NCBI RefSeq assembly: GCF_030696665.1
Contig: NZ_JAUYRV010000033.1
Location: 41,068 to 105,067 of the forward strand
Length of the DNA: 64,000 nt
Direction of reading: 5' to 3'
From: Novosphingobium sp.
GTDB lineage: Bacteria; Pseudomonadota; Alphaproteobacteria; Sphingomonadales; Sphingomonadaceae
The position numbers and the translations under genes were made by a program. The notes beneath the pieces are model-generated. The model did no database searches. It saw only the letters and a program-made list of their open reading frames with translations, and had not been told where the DNA came from. This document shows, piece after piece, positions 29,226 through 38,391 of this stretch. Position 1 is the stretch's first letter; the number at the start of each line of letters is the position of its first letter.

Positions 29226-30587
29226 ATGACCCTCACGCTGATCCGCAACGCCGCTGTGGTTGCCACGATGGACGATGCGGGAACCGAGATTGCAGGCGGC
29301 GCGGTGGCCATGCGCGATGGCGTGGTGCTGGCTGTTGGCACAAGCGCTGAACTCCAGCCACTGGCAGGCCACGCCGACGAAATCATTGATGCGGCGGGTT
29401 GCGTGGTCACGCCGGGCCTCGTCAACACCCACCACCACCTTTACCAGACGTTGACCCGCGCACTGCCCGGCGCGACCGAGGCTTCGCTGTTCGGGTGGCT
29501 CAAGCGGCTTTACCCGATCTGGGCGACCTATACGCCCGACGATGTCTTCGCGGCCACGCAGCTTGGCCTTGCCGAACTGGCGCTGTCGGGCTGCACGATG
29601 AGTTCGGACCACCTCTACCTGTTCCCGAACGGCGTCACGCTGGACGACACTATCTATGCGGCAGACGGCATCGGCCTGCGCTTCCACGCCACGCGCGGCA
29701 GCATGAGTGTGGGCGAGAGTGCCGGGGGCTTGCCGCCGGACAGTTTGGTGGAGCGTGAGGACGCCATCCTTACCGACTGCATCCGCGTGATCGACAGGTT
29801 CCACGATGCCGCTGACGGCGCGATGGTGCGCGTGGGCGTTGCTCCGTGTTCGCCCTTCTCGGTCAGTCAGGGCCTGATGCGCGATGCAGCGCTGCTGGCG
29901 CGGGACAAGGGCGTGATGTTGCACACCCATCTGGCCGAAGATGCCGATGATGTGGCCTTCAGCCTCGAACGCTTCGGCTGCCGTCCGGGCCAATATGCGG
30001 AAGAACTGGGCTGGACCGGCCCGGACGTGTGGCACGCGCACTGCGTTCAGCTGGATCATGGCGAGATTGATCTGTTCGCCCGCACCCGCACGGGCGTGGC
30101 GCATTGCCCCGGATCGAACTGCCGCCTCGGCTCGGGCATCGCTCCGGTGCGGCGCATGGTCGATACAGGCGTTAAGGTCGGCCTTGGCGTAGATGGCTCG
30201 GCCTCCAACGATTCCGGCAACCTGCTGGGCGAAGCGCGGCAAGCCCTGCTGCTACAGCGCGTTACCCACGGGGCCACCGCCTTTGCCGCGCGTGAGGCGC
30301 TGCGGCTGGCAACGCGCGGCGGGGCCGAAGTTCTGGGCCGGAGCGATTTGGGCAGTCTAACCCCCGGCAAGCGCGCCGACTGCGCAGTGTGGGACATGGC
30401 GCAAGTCGCCTCAACCGGCGCGTGGGATTTGGTGGCAGGCCTGATCCTCGCCCCGCCGCCCGGCGTGCGCGACTTGTTCGTCGAAGGCCGCGCCGTGGTG
30501 CGCGATGGCGAACTGGTGCGCACCACGCGCCGTGCAGTCGTCACCGCAGCGCAGAAGTCGCTCAGCCGCCTGATGGCGCTGGCATAG
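29226..30587 (+). CDS. amidohydrolase, 8-oxoguanine deaminase-like
   Basis: VTPGLVNTHHHLYQTLTRALPGA, LFGWLKRLYPIW, HTHLAED, AHCVQLD, VGLGVDGSASNDSGNLL. Confidence 0.82.
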   Translation: MTLTLIRNAAVVATMDDAGTEIAGGAVAMRDGVVLAVGTSAELQPLAGHADEIIDAAGCVVTPGLVNTHHHLYQTLTRALPGATEASLFGWLKRLYPIWATYTPDDVFAATQLGLAELALSGCTMSSDHLYLFPNGVTLDDTIYAADGIGLRFHATRGSMSVGESAGGLPPDSLVEREDAILTDCIRVIDRFHDAADGAMVRVGVAPCSPFSVSQGLMRDAALLARDKGVMLHTHLAEDADDVAFSLERFGCRPGQYAEELGWTGPDVWHAHCVQLDHGEIDLFARTRTGVAHCPGSNCRLGSGIAPVRRMVDTGVKVGLGVDGSASNDSGNLLGEARQALLLQRVTHGATAFAAREALRLATRGGAEVLGRSDLGSLTPGKRADCAVWDMAQVASTGAWDLVAGLILAPPPGVRDLFVEGRAVVRDGELVRTTRRAVVTAAQKSLSRLMALA

Positions 30588-30601
30588 GAGGGAGAACCGC
30601 C

Positions 30602-31975
30602 ATGACATCTCTCGGTTCAGTGACCCGCGAACAGGCACGCGATCCCGATTTCTTCCCCGGCTTCGGCCTCGCCGTGCCTCTCGGCATCCAGCACGTGCTG
30701 GCGATGTTCGTGTCAAACCTCACCCCGCCTATCATCGTAGCGGGCGCAGCGGGGTTCGGGTTCGGATCGGCGGACCCTTCCGACCTCATCTACATGATCC
30801 AGATGTCGATGCTCTTCGCCGGGATCGCCACGCTGCTGCAGACGGTGGGTATGGGACCGGTCGGCGCGCGTCTGCCATTGGTGCAGGGGACGAGCTTTGC
30901 CTACATCCCGGTGATGATCCCCATTGTCGCGGGCAAAGGCGTCGGCGCGATGGCGGAACTGACCACCGCCGCGCTGATCGGTGGCTTGGTCCACGGCCTG
31001 CTGAGCATGTTCGTGGGCCGCGTGCGCTTCGCTCTTCCGCCGCTGATCACCGGTCTTGTCGTGCTGATGATCGGCCTCTCGCTCATGCGCATCGGGGTGC
31101 AGTATTCCGCTGGCGGCGTGCCCGCCATCGGCACCCCTGCATTCGGCGCGGGGGAAAGCTGGCTGCTGGCCGGCACGGTGGTGGTGGCAACGCTGGGCCT
31201 CAAATTCTTCGCACGAGGCGTGTGGTCCACGGCCTCGGTGCTGCTTGGGCTGCTGGCGGGCTATGCAGTGGCGCTGGCACTGGGCCGCATCTCTTTCGAT
31301 CCGGTGGCCACTGCGCCCATCGCCATGCTGCCCAGCCCTTTCCACTTCGGCTTCGCGCTCTCGGCTTCGGCCATCCTCGGCTTCGTGCTGACCGGCTTTG
31401 TCTCCTCCATCGAATCCATCGGCGATGTCGAGGCGATCTGCGAAGGCACCGCTGGCCGACCTGCCACCGATGCCGAATTGCAGGGCGCAGTTGCCGCCGA
31501 TGGCGTCGGCACCGCGCTTGCCGCAGTGTTCGGCGCAATGCCCAACACCACTTTCAGCCAGAACGTCGGTCTCATCGCCATCACCGGCATGATGAGCCGC
31601 CATGTGGTAACGCTCGGCGCGGTGTTCCTCGTGGTCTGCGGACTTGTGCCAAAGATCGGTGCGATCATCACCACCATCCCCATCGAGGTGCTGGGCGGTG
31701 GGGTGATCGTGATGTTCGGCATGGTTGCCTCCGCAGCGCTATCGATGCTGGCCTCGGTGGACTGGAACCAGCGCAATATGCTGATCTTCGGGGTCAGCCT
31801 GTCGCTCGCACTGGGCCTTCAGCTTGAACCCGATGCCGTGGCGCACCTGCCTGAAACCGCGCGCATCCTCCTTACGTCAGGCGTCCTCCCTGCCGCCGTG
31901 GTCGCCATTGCGCTCAATCTGTTTCTCCCGCGTGAGACGGCGGATGAGGCACCCAGCTTGTCTCCCGCAGAATAG
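30602..31975 (+). CDS. NCS2 family uracil/xanthine/urate permease
   Basis: GLAVPLGIQHVLAMFVSNLTPPIIV; TTFSQNVGLIAITGMMSRHVV NCS2 signature. Confidence 0.9.
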   Translation: MTSLGSVTREQARDPDFFPGFGLAVPLGIQHVLAMFVSNLTPPIIVAGAAGFGFGSADPSDLIYMIQMSMLFAGIATLLQTVGMGPVGARLPLVQGTSFAYIPVMIPIVAGKGVGAMAELTTAALIGGLVHGLLSMFVGRVRFALPPLITGLVVLMIGLSLMRIGVQYSAGGVPAIGTPAFGAGESWLLAGTVVVATLGLKFFARGVWSTASVLLGLLAGYAVALALGRISFDPVATAPIAMLPSPFHFGFALSASAILGFVLTGFVSSIESIGDVEAICEGTAGRPATDAELQGAVAADGVGTALAAVFGAMPNTTFSQNVGLIAITGMMSRHVVTLGAVFLVVCGLVPKIGAIITTIPIEVLGGGVIVMFGMVASAALSMLASVDWNQRNMLIFGVSLSLALGLQLEPDAVAHLPETARILLTSGVLPAAVVAIALNLFLPRETADEAPSLSPAE

Positions 31976-32065
31976 CGATGCATGAACGTGCTCTCTTTTT
32001 TGCAACAAACCGTGCCGATCATTGCGTTGGATCGGTAGGGTTAGGGAGGGCATAGCCAAATCAGC

Positions 32066-33199
32066 ATGGCCAAGCGTTTCAAACTACCGTCGGTCGATCC
32101 CTTCCTGCTCTGGCTGGTCGGCACGGTCGTGCTCGCCAGCGTGCTGCCCGCGCGCGGGGCTGCGCTCACCGCGTTCGACATGGCCGCCGATGCCGCCATC
32201 GTGCTGCTGTTCTTCCTTCACGGGGCCAAACTTTCGCGCGAAGCCATTCTCGCAGGCATGGGCAATTGGCGTCTGCATCTGATGACGCTGGCCTTCACTT
32301 ACGCGCTGTTTCCGGTGCTGGGCCTTGCCGCTGCGCGCGTGACCGGGCTGGTGATCGACCCTTCATTGGCAGTCGGACTGCTGTTCCTCGCCCTGCTGCC
32401 GTCGACTGTGCAAAGCTCAATCGCCTTCACCGCAATGGCAGGCGGAAACGTAGCCGCAGCGGTGTGCAGCGCATCGCTCTCCAATCTCCTTGGCATCGTG
32501 CTGACGCCGCTGCTGGTTACGCTGTTCATCAACTCCGGCGGCGCGGGCGAGATGGACGGTCTTGGCTCCGTGCAGAAAATTGCAACACAACTGCTCCTGC
32601 CGTTCGTGGCCGGACACCTGCTGCGCCCGGTGATCGGCAAGTGGATCGACAAGCACAAAAAACTGCTCCAGCCGGTAGATCGCTCCTCGGTGCTGCTGGT
32701 CGTCTATTCCGCGTTCAGCGCCGCCGTGGCGAACGGGGTATGGCAGCGCGTGGGACCGTTCGATCTTGGTGTGCTGCTGCTGGCGTCGAGCGTCATCCTC
32801 GCCATCGTCATCGCGGTTAATGGCGTGGCCGCGCGCCTTGCCGGTCTTCCGCGCGAGGATGCCATCGTCCTGCTGTTCTGCGGATCGAAGAAAAGCCTTG
32901 TCTCGGGCGTGCCGATGGCAGGTGCGCTCTTTGCCCCGGCGCAAGTGGGCATGGTGATCCTGCCGCTGATGATCTTCCACCAGTTGCAACTCTTTGTCTG
33001 CGCATGGCTGGCAGGCCGCTACCACGCCGAAGCAGAAGCCGCCGCCGCCGCGCTCCCCCCGCAAGGTGAAGCCGAAGCGCTTGTTCGCGCCGAAGCCATC
33101 GGTCTGCCCATCCCGGAGGAATGCCGACCCGGCGTTACCGCCAATCTCGAACTGCTCACCCGCCATGCGCAGACCTTGGAGGGTGACCGCGACAAATGA
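32066..33199 (+). CDS. SBF/BASS-like transporter with C-terminal HpxX/AtzG (DUF4089)-like tail
   Basis: Multi-TM SBF-like sequence (AADAAIVLLFFLHGAKLSREAI..LLPSTVQSSIAFTAMAGGNVAAAVCSASLSNLLGIVLTPLL) followed by EALVRAEAIGLPIPEECRPGVTANLELLTRHAQTLEGDRDK. Confidence 0.85.
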   Translation: MAKRFKLPSVDPFLLWLVGTVVLASVLPARGAALTAFDMAADAAIVLLFFLHGAKLSREAILAGMGNWRLHLMTLAFTYALFPVLGLAAARVTGLVIDPSLAVGLLFLALLPSTVQSSIAFTAMAGGNVAAAVCSASLSNLLGIVLTPLLVTLFINSGGAGEMDGLGSVQKIATQLLLPFVAGHLLRPVIGKWIDKHKKLLQPVDRSSVLLVVYSAFSAAVANGVWQRVGPFDLGVLLLASSVILAIVIAVNGVAARLAGLPREDAIVLLFCGSKKSLVSGVPMAGALFAPAQVGMVILPLMIFHQLQLFVCAWLAGRYHAEAEAAAAALPPQGEAEALVRAEAIGLPIPEECRPGVTANLELLTRHAQTLEGDRDK

Positions 33200-34530
33200 G
33201 GACAGCCGCCGCCATCGCCGCCGCCGTCAGGGCGGGCGAAGTTACCGCAAGGTCGGTGGCCGAGCAGGCTATTGCGGCACTGAAGGCCGACACTCACGTT
33301 GCCGTCACCCGTGTTCTGGAAGAGCGCGCTTTGGCCGAAGCCGCCGCTGTGGACGCGACCGTGGCGCGGGGCGATGACCCCGGGCCGTTGGCAGGCGTGC
33401 CCTATGGCGTGAAAGACCTGTTCGATGTGGCGGGCCTGTCCACCACCGCCGGTTCCGCCGTGCGCGCCAACGCCACGCCTGCAACCAGTGATGCCGAAGC
33501 GATTCACCGCCTTCAGACCGCAGGAGCCGTGCTGACCTGCACGCTCAACATGGACGAATTCGCCTACGGTTTCGCCACGATCAACGCCACCCACGGCACT
33601 ACGCGCAACCCGCACGATCCTGCCCGGCTGGCGGGCGGCTCCTCCGGCGGTTCTGCGGCAGTTGTCGCCGCCGGATTGCTGCCCTTCGCGCTGGGATCGG
33701 ATACCAATGGCTCGATCCGCGTCCCCGCCAGCCTTTGCGGCCTCTACGGGTTAAAGCCCGCGCACGCCTCGCTGCCGCTGGAGGGCACATTCCCCTTCGC
33801 CGAAAGCTTTGACGATATCGGCCCGTTCACTGCCAGCCTTGAAGACATGGCGCTGGTTTGGGGCGTGCTTCGCGGTGAGCCATTGACCCTTGCGCAAGGC
33901 GAAATCCGCATCGCCCGCCTCGGCGGACGCTTCCGCGAAAACGCCGATCCAGCCCAGCTTGCCGCCATCGATGCCATCGCCCCTGATGCACCGCTGCTCG
34001 AATTGCCAGACATCGCCCGCGCCCGCAGTGCCGCGTTTCTCATCACCGCCTACGAAGGCGGGCACCTCCACCGCGCAACGCTCGCCGCCAGCGCGCTCAC
34101 TTATGACCCTGCAGTGCGTGACCGCCTGATTGCTGGCGCCCTGCTGCCGGAAGAACTCTACGCAAAAGCAAAGGCTTTCCGCGCAGACTTCCTGTCCCGC
34201 CTTAACACTCTTATTGCTGATTTCGATGTCCTGCTTGCGCCCGCAACGCCTTGCACGGCGCCCTTGATCGAAGATCCGCGCATCTTGATCGACGGAGCGC
34301 TCAGCCCCGCGCGCGCGGACCTTGGCATTCATACGCAACCGATCACGTTCACCGCGCTGCCAGCGCTGGCGGTGCCATTGCGCCGTCCGGGCATGTTGCC
34401 GCTGGGGCTGCAACTGATCGGCAAGCCGGGCGGCGAGGGGGCCTTGCTTGCACTGGCTCAACGGCTCGAATCCGATGAATTGACCGGCGTCACCGCGCCG
34501 GAAGGCATTGTCACGGGGGAACTGACATGA
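33196..34530 (+). CDS. hpxY: amidase-signature enzyme, AtzE/HpxY-like (oxalurate amidase catalytic subunit)
   Basis: VPYGVKDLFDVAG, AYGFATINATHGTTRNPHDPARLAGGSSGGSAA, LGSDTNGSIRVPASLCGLYGLKP; 4-nt overlap with the transporter. Confidence 0.85.
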   Translation: MRTAAAIAAAVRAGEVTARSVAEQAIAALKADTHVAVTRVLEERALAEAAAVDATVARGDDPGPLAGVPYGVKDLFDVAGLSTTAGSAVRANATPATSDAEAIHRLQTAGAVLTCTLNMDEFAYGFATINATHGTTRNPHDPARLAGGSSGGSAAVVAAGLLPFALGSDTNGSIRVPASLCGLYGLKPAHASLPLEGTFPFAESFDDIGPFTASLEDMALVWGVLRGEPLTLAQGEIRIARLGGRFRENADPAQLAAIDAIAPDAPLLELPDIARARSAAFLITAYEGGHLHRATLAASALTYDPAVRDRLIAGALLPEELYAKAKAFRADFLSRLNTLIADFDVLLAPATPCTAPLIEDPRILIDGALSPARADLGIHTQPITFTALPALAVPLRRPGMLPLGLQLIGKPGGEGALLALAQRLESDELTGVTAPEGIVTGELT

Positions 34531-35876
34531 CGGGGGCAACTGTTGCGCAAGAGGCGGGCCTGCTCGAACGCCACTTTCGATTAAGCGAACGCGGCACGAC
34601 CACGCGCACAGAAGTGCTGGCAGGCTTCACCACGTTCCTGACGATGGCCTATATCGTGCTGGTCAATCCGGCGATCCTTGGACAGGCAGGCATGCCAGTG
34701 GCCTCGGTCGCCGCGGCCACGTGCTTTGCTGCGGCCTTCGCCTCAATCTTGATGGGCATGGTGGCCAATACCCCGCTGGCGCTGGCACCGGGCATGGGTC
34801 TCAACGCCTATTTCAGCTTCACCGTGGTGCAGCAGATGGGCGTGCCCTGGCCCATTGCGCTGGGCTGCGTGTTCATCTCGGGCGTCGCTTTCCTGATCCT
34901 GACGCTCACAGGTGTGCGGCAGTTAATCGTGGCGGTCATTCCGCAGCATCTCTTTGCCGCGGTCGCAGGTGGGATCGGTTTGTTCATCGGCTTCATCGGG
35001 CTGAAGGACGCTGGCATTGTGGTTGCCAACCCCGCCACGTTCGTCGGGCTTGGCAGCGTGACCGAGCCGGGACCGGCGCTTGCGCTGTTCGGTCTGGTGG
35101 TCATCGGCACGCTGTCCGTATGGAACGTGCGCGCGGCCATGCTGATCGGCATTGTCCTCACCACCATCGCCGCATGGCTTACCGGGCAGACCAGCGCCCC
35201 GACCGAACCCTACAGCCTCGCTGCGCTCACCGGCACGGCGTTCCAGCTTGATATTGCAGGCGTCTTCGGCCTCTCTGGCAAGCAGGGGTTGGGCCTTCTC
35301 GAAATCCTGTTCGTGTTTCTGTTCGTCGATCTGTTCGACAATATCGGCACGCTGGTGGCCGTCACCAAGCGTGCCGGGCTGATGGACGCGGCGGGCAAAA
35401 TCCCCGGTCTCAACCGCATCCTGATGACCGACGCGGTCGCCACTATGGTTGGCGCGGTGGCGGGCACCAGCACGGTCACCAGCTATGTTGAAAGCGCAGC
35501 GGGCGTGCAGGCGGGCGGGCGTACCGGCCTTACCGCCGTGGTCTGCGGCTTGCTATTCTTCGCCACGATGTTCGTCGCGCCCTATGCGCAGCTTGTGCCG
35601 CTGGCTGCCACCGCGCCCGCTCTGGTCGTCGTCGGCGGGCTGATGCTGTTGCCGCTGTCCGAGGTGGACTGGGAAGACCCGATGGCGGCTATCCCGGCGT
35701 TCCTCACCGTGGCGATGATTCCGCTGACGTTCTCCATCGCCAATGGCCTCGCCTTCGGCATCACCGCGCACGCCCTGCTCAAGCTGCTGAAGGGCAAGGC
35801 CACCCGCGCCGACTGGTTCCTCTTCACACTCGCCGCGCTGTTCGTGGTGCGCTTTGCTTGGATGGCCGCAGAATGA
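34527..35876 (+). CDS. AzgA-like NCS2 adenine/guanine/hypoxanthine permease
   Basis: TRTEVLAGFTTFLTMAYIVLVNPAILGQAGMP; LAPGMGLNAYFSFTVV; FLFVDLFDNIGTLVAVTKRAG; GTSTVTSYVESAAGV. Confidence 0.92.
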   Translation: MTGATVAQEAGLLERHFRLSERGTTTRTEVLAGFTTFLTMAYIVLVNPAILGQAGMPVASVAAATCFAAAFASILMGMVANTPLALAPGMGLNAYFSFTVVQQMGVPWPIALGCVFISGVAFLILTLTGVRQLIVAVIPQHLFAAVAGGIGLFIGFIGLKDAGIVVANPATFVGLGSVTEPGPALALFGLVVIGTLSVWNVRAAMLIGIVLTTIAAWLTGQTSAPTEPYSLAALTGTAFQLDIAGVFGLSGKQGLGLLEILFVFLFVDLFDNIGTLVAVTKRAGLMDAAGKIPGLNRILMTDAVATMVGAVAGTSTVTSYVESAAGVQAGGRTGLTAVVCGLLFFATMFVAPYAQLVPLAATAPALVVVGGLMLLPLSEVDWEDPMAAIPAFLTVAMIPLTFSIANGLAFGITAHALLKLLKGKATRADWFLFTLAALFVVRFAWMAAE

Positions 35877-36802
35877 TCCGCCGTATTGCACTGGCTCTCG
35901 CCGCCCTGCTGCTTCCCGCTACCGTGCACGCCCAGAAGCTCGACGATACGCCGCGCACCGTGGTGATGACCGCGTTCCGCCCCGAATGGAACGCGCTGGT
36001 AGGCACCGTGCAGGAGGCTAAGGAGCACAAGATCAACGGCGGCACCTTCCTGACCGGCACGATGGAAGGCAAGCCTGTCGTGCTGATGCAGAGCGGGGTC
36101 AGCGTGGTGAACGCCGCGATGAACACGCAGCTTGTGCTGGACCGGTTCAACGTGAAGCGCATCGTCTTTTCCGGCATCGCGGGCGGCGTGGACCCGAAGC
36201 TGTCGATCGGTGACGTAATCGTAGCCGAGGACTGGGGCCAGTATCTCGAAGCCTCGTTCGCCCGCAAGACCAAGACCGGCTGGACACCACCCGATCAGGG
36301 CAGCGCGGAAAGCCCGGCCAACTGGTTCTTCATCTTCCCGCGCGGTACGGTGATGGCCAATGCGGCCACGCCGCCCAAGCGCATCTATCGCGTGCCGGTG
36401 GACGCAGGCCTGCTCGATCTGGCGCGCAAGGTGGTGCCTTCGATCACGCTTGAACGCTGCGTGCCGCCATCGGAAAAGATGCTCGCTGGCTCGGAATTAT
36501 GCCTGCCGCGCGTGCCCAAGATCGAAGTCGGTGGCACGGGCGTGACGGCAGGTATCTATGCCGACAACGCCGAATTCCGCATCTACCTGCACAAGGCTTG
36601 GAAAGCCCGCGTACTCGATATGGAAAGCGCGGCGGTGATGCAGGTGGCCTATAGCAACACAGTGCCCGCCATCGTCTTCCGCAGCCTGTCCGACCTTGCC
36701 GGGGGTGATAAGCACAAGAACATGGAGGACACGTTCGAACATCTCGCTTCGGTCAATTCCGCCCATGTCGTGCGCGCCTATCTCGCCGCGCTGCCGGATT
36801 GA
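35873..36802 (+). CDS. exported PNP/MTAN-superfamily nucleosidase or phosphorylase
   Basis: Signal MIRRIALALAALLLPATVHAQ; VVMTAFRPEWNALVG, VLMQSGVSVVNAAMNTQLVLDRFNVKRIVFSGIAGGVDPKLSIGDVIVAED, VLDMESAAVMQVAYSNTVPAIVFRSLSDLAGG. Confidence 0.85.
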   Translation: MIRRIALALAALLLPATVHAQKLDDTPRTVVMTAFRPEWNALVGTVQEAKEHKINGGTFLTGTMEGKPVVLMQSGVSVVNAAMNTQLVLDRFNVKRIVFSGIAGGVDPKLSIGDVIVAEDWGQYLEASFARKTKTGWTPPDQGSAESPANWFFIFPRGTVMANAATPPKRIYRVPVDAGLLDLARKVVPSITLERCVPPSEKMLAGSELCLPRVPKIEVGGTGVTAGIYADNAEFRIYLHKAWKARVLDMESAAVMQVAYSNTVPAIVFRSLSDLAGGDKHKNMEDTFEHLASVNSAHVVRAYLAALPD

Positions 36803-36807
36803 TCGCG

Positions 36808-38391
36808 ATGGCATTGGCAACCGTCACCGGATCGAAAGGCATGGTCACCGCGCCGCATTTCCTTGCGGCGCAGGCGGGGCTTTCGGTATTGCAGGACGGC
36901 GGCAACGCGGTGGAGGCAACCGTCGCGGTCGCCGCCTGCCTCGCAGTGGTCTATCCGCACATGACCGGGATCGGCGGCGATGGGTTCTGGGTGATCCACG
37001 AACCAGACGGCGAAGTTCACGGTATCCACGGTTGCGGTGGTGCGGCTGAGTCGGCCACGCTCGACCTCTATGCAGAGCTTGAGGCAGTGCCCTTTCGCGG
37101 GCCACTTGCAGCCAACACCGTCGCGGGCACGATTTCCGGTTGGCAGGCGGCGCTGGAAAGCGCGGGCGGTTCCTTGCCCCTCGCACGCCTGTTGCGCGAT
37201 GCTATTGACCACGCCGAGGCGGGCGTTGCGATCACCGCAGGCCATGCAGCGATTGCTGCCGCCAAAGGGCCGGAAATGCGCGTGCAACCCGGCGCCTATG
37301 CCACCACATTCGAGCCTCACGGCCGTCCACTTCATGAGGGCGATGTTCTGCGCCAGCCCGTGCTGGCGCAGACGTTGCGGCGGCTATGCGATGAGGGGTT
37401 GGGCAGCTTCTACACCGGCCCGCTAGCGGCTGACATTGCTGCCGATCTTGCCTTGTTGGGAAGTCCGCTTTCCGGCGATGATCTTGCCGCGCATGTCGCC
37501 ACCCGCCCGGAGCCGCTGACCACCCGTCTGCGCGATTGCCAACTGTGGAACAGCGCGCTGCCCACGCAGGGCTTTGCCTCGCTGCTGATCCTCGCGCTGT
37601 TTGATCGGCTGGTGGCGGATGAAGCGGACAGCTTCGATCATGTCCACGGACTGGTTGAGGCGACCAAGCAGGCCTTCCTGATCCGCGATGTCCACGTGGG
37701 CGATCCGGCGTATCATGATTTCGATTGGCAGGGCCTGTTGTCCGATCCCGCCGCGCTCGATGAGCTTGCATTGCGGATCGTTCCGGCCAAAGCGCTGGCA
37801 TGGCCGCAACCGCCGCAGTGGGGCGATACGTGCTGGTTCGGCGCGGCGGATAAGGAAGGCCGCGTCGTCAGCGCGATCCAGTCCACCTATTTTGAGTTCG
37901 GCTCCGGGCTGGTCCTGCCGAAAACGGGGATCACCTGGCAGAACCGGGGCAGCAGCTTCCGGCTGGCGGAATCGGGCTGGAACGCCCTGAAACCGGGGCG
38001 CAAACCCTTCCACACGCTCAACCCCGCACTCGCCCGGTTCGACGATGGCCGCGTCATGGCATACGGCACGATGGGCGGGGAGGGACAGCCGCAGACTCAA
38101 GCCGCGCTGTTCAGCCGCTATGCCCGCTACGGCGCAGACCTGCAGGCCGCAATCAGCGCGCCGCGCTGGCTGCTGGGGCGGACGTGGGGGGAGCAATCGA
38201 CCACGCTGAAGCTGGAAGATGGTTTTGATCCAGCGCTCTACGAGGCTCTTTTGACTGCCGGTCACGATGTCGAGCGAGTAGGCCCGCTAACCGCCACGAT
38301 GGGCCACGCAGGAGCAATCGTCCGCCACGCCGACGGGCGGTTTGAAGGCGCGACAGACCCTCGCAGCGATGGCGGGGTGGCGGCATGGTAG
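36808..38391 (+). CDS. hpxW: gamma-glutamyltransferase-family Ntn hydrolase, HpxW-like oxamate amidohydrolase
   Basis: VTAPHFLAAQAGLSVLQDGGNAVEATVAVAACLAVVYPHMTGIGGDGFWV; GDTCWFGAADKEGRVVSAIQSTYFEFGSGLVLPKTGITWQNRG; alternative TTG start at 36799. Confidence 0.83.
   Translation: MALATVTGSKGMVTAPHFLAAQAGLSVLQDGGNAVEATVAVAACLAVVYPHMTGIGGDGFWVIHEPDGEVHGIHGCGGAAESATLDLYAELEAVPFRGPLAANTVAGTISGWQAALESAGGSLPLARLLRDAIDHAEAGVAITAGHAAIAAAKGPEMRVQPGAYATTFEPHGRPLHEGDVLRQPVLAQTLRRLCDEGLGSFYTGPLAADIAADLALLGSPLSGDDLAAHVATRPEPLTTRLRDCQLWNSALPTQGFASLLILALFDRLVADEADSFDHVHGLVEATKQAFLIRDVHVGDPAYHDFDWQGLLSDPAALDELALRIVPAKALAWPQPPQWGDTCWFGAADKEGRVVSAIQSTYFEFGSGLVLPKTGITWQNRGSSFRLAESGWNALKPGRKPFHTLNPALARFDDGRVMAYGTMGGEGQPQTQAALFSRYARYGADLQAAISAPRWLLGRTWGEQSTTLKLEDGFDPALYEALLTAGHDVERVGPLTATMGHAGAIVRHADGRFEGATDPRSDGGVAAW

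Noticed and set aside
28089-30242. 717-aa antisense ORF
   Set aside because: Lies opposite well-supported NUP and 8-oxoguanine-deaminase-like genes; His/Arg/Gln-rich composition typical of antisense shadow ORFs in high-GC DNA.
33196-34530. Possible GatA (Glu-tRNA amidotransferase subunit A)
   Set aside because: Amidase signature is shared, but context (HpxW, HpxZ, ureide genes) and sequence fit AtzE/HpxY; no gatB nearby.
36808-38391. Glutathione-type gamma-glutamyltransferase
   Set aside because: Local sequence (GDTCWFGAADKEGRVVSAIQSTYFEFGSGLVLPKTG) and context fit the oxamate amidohydrolase HpxW better.
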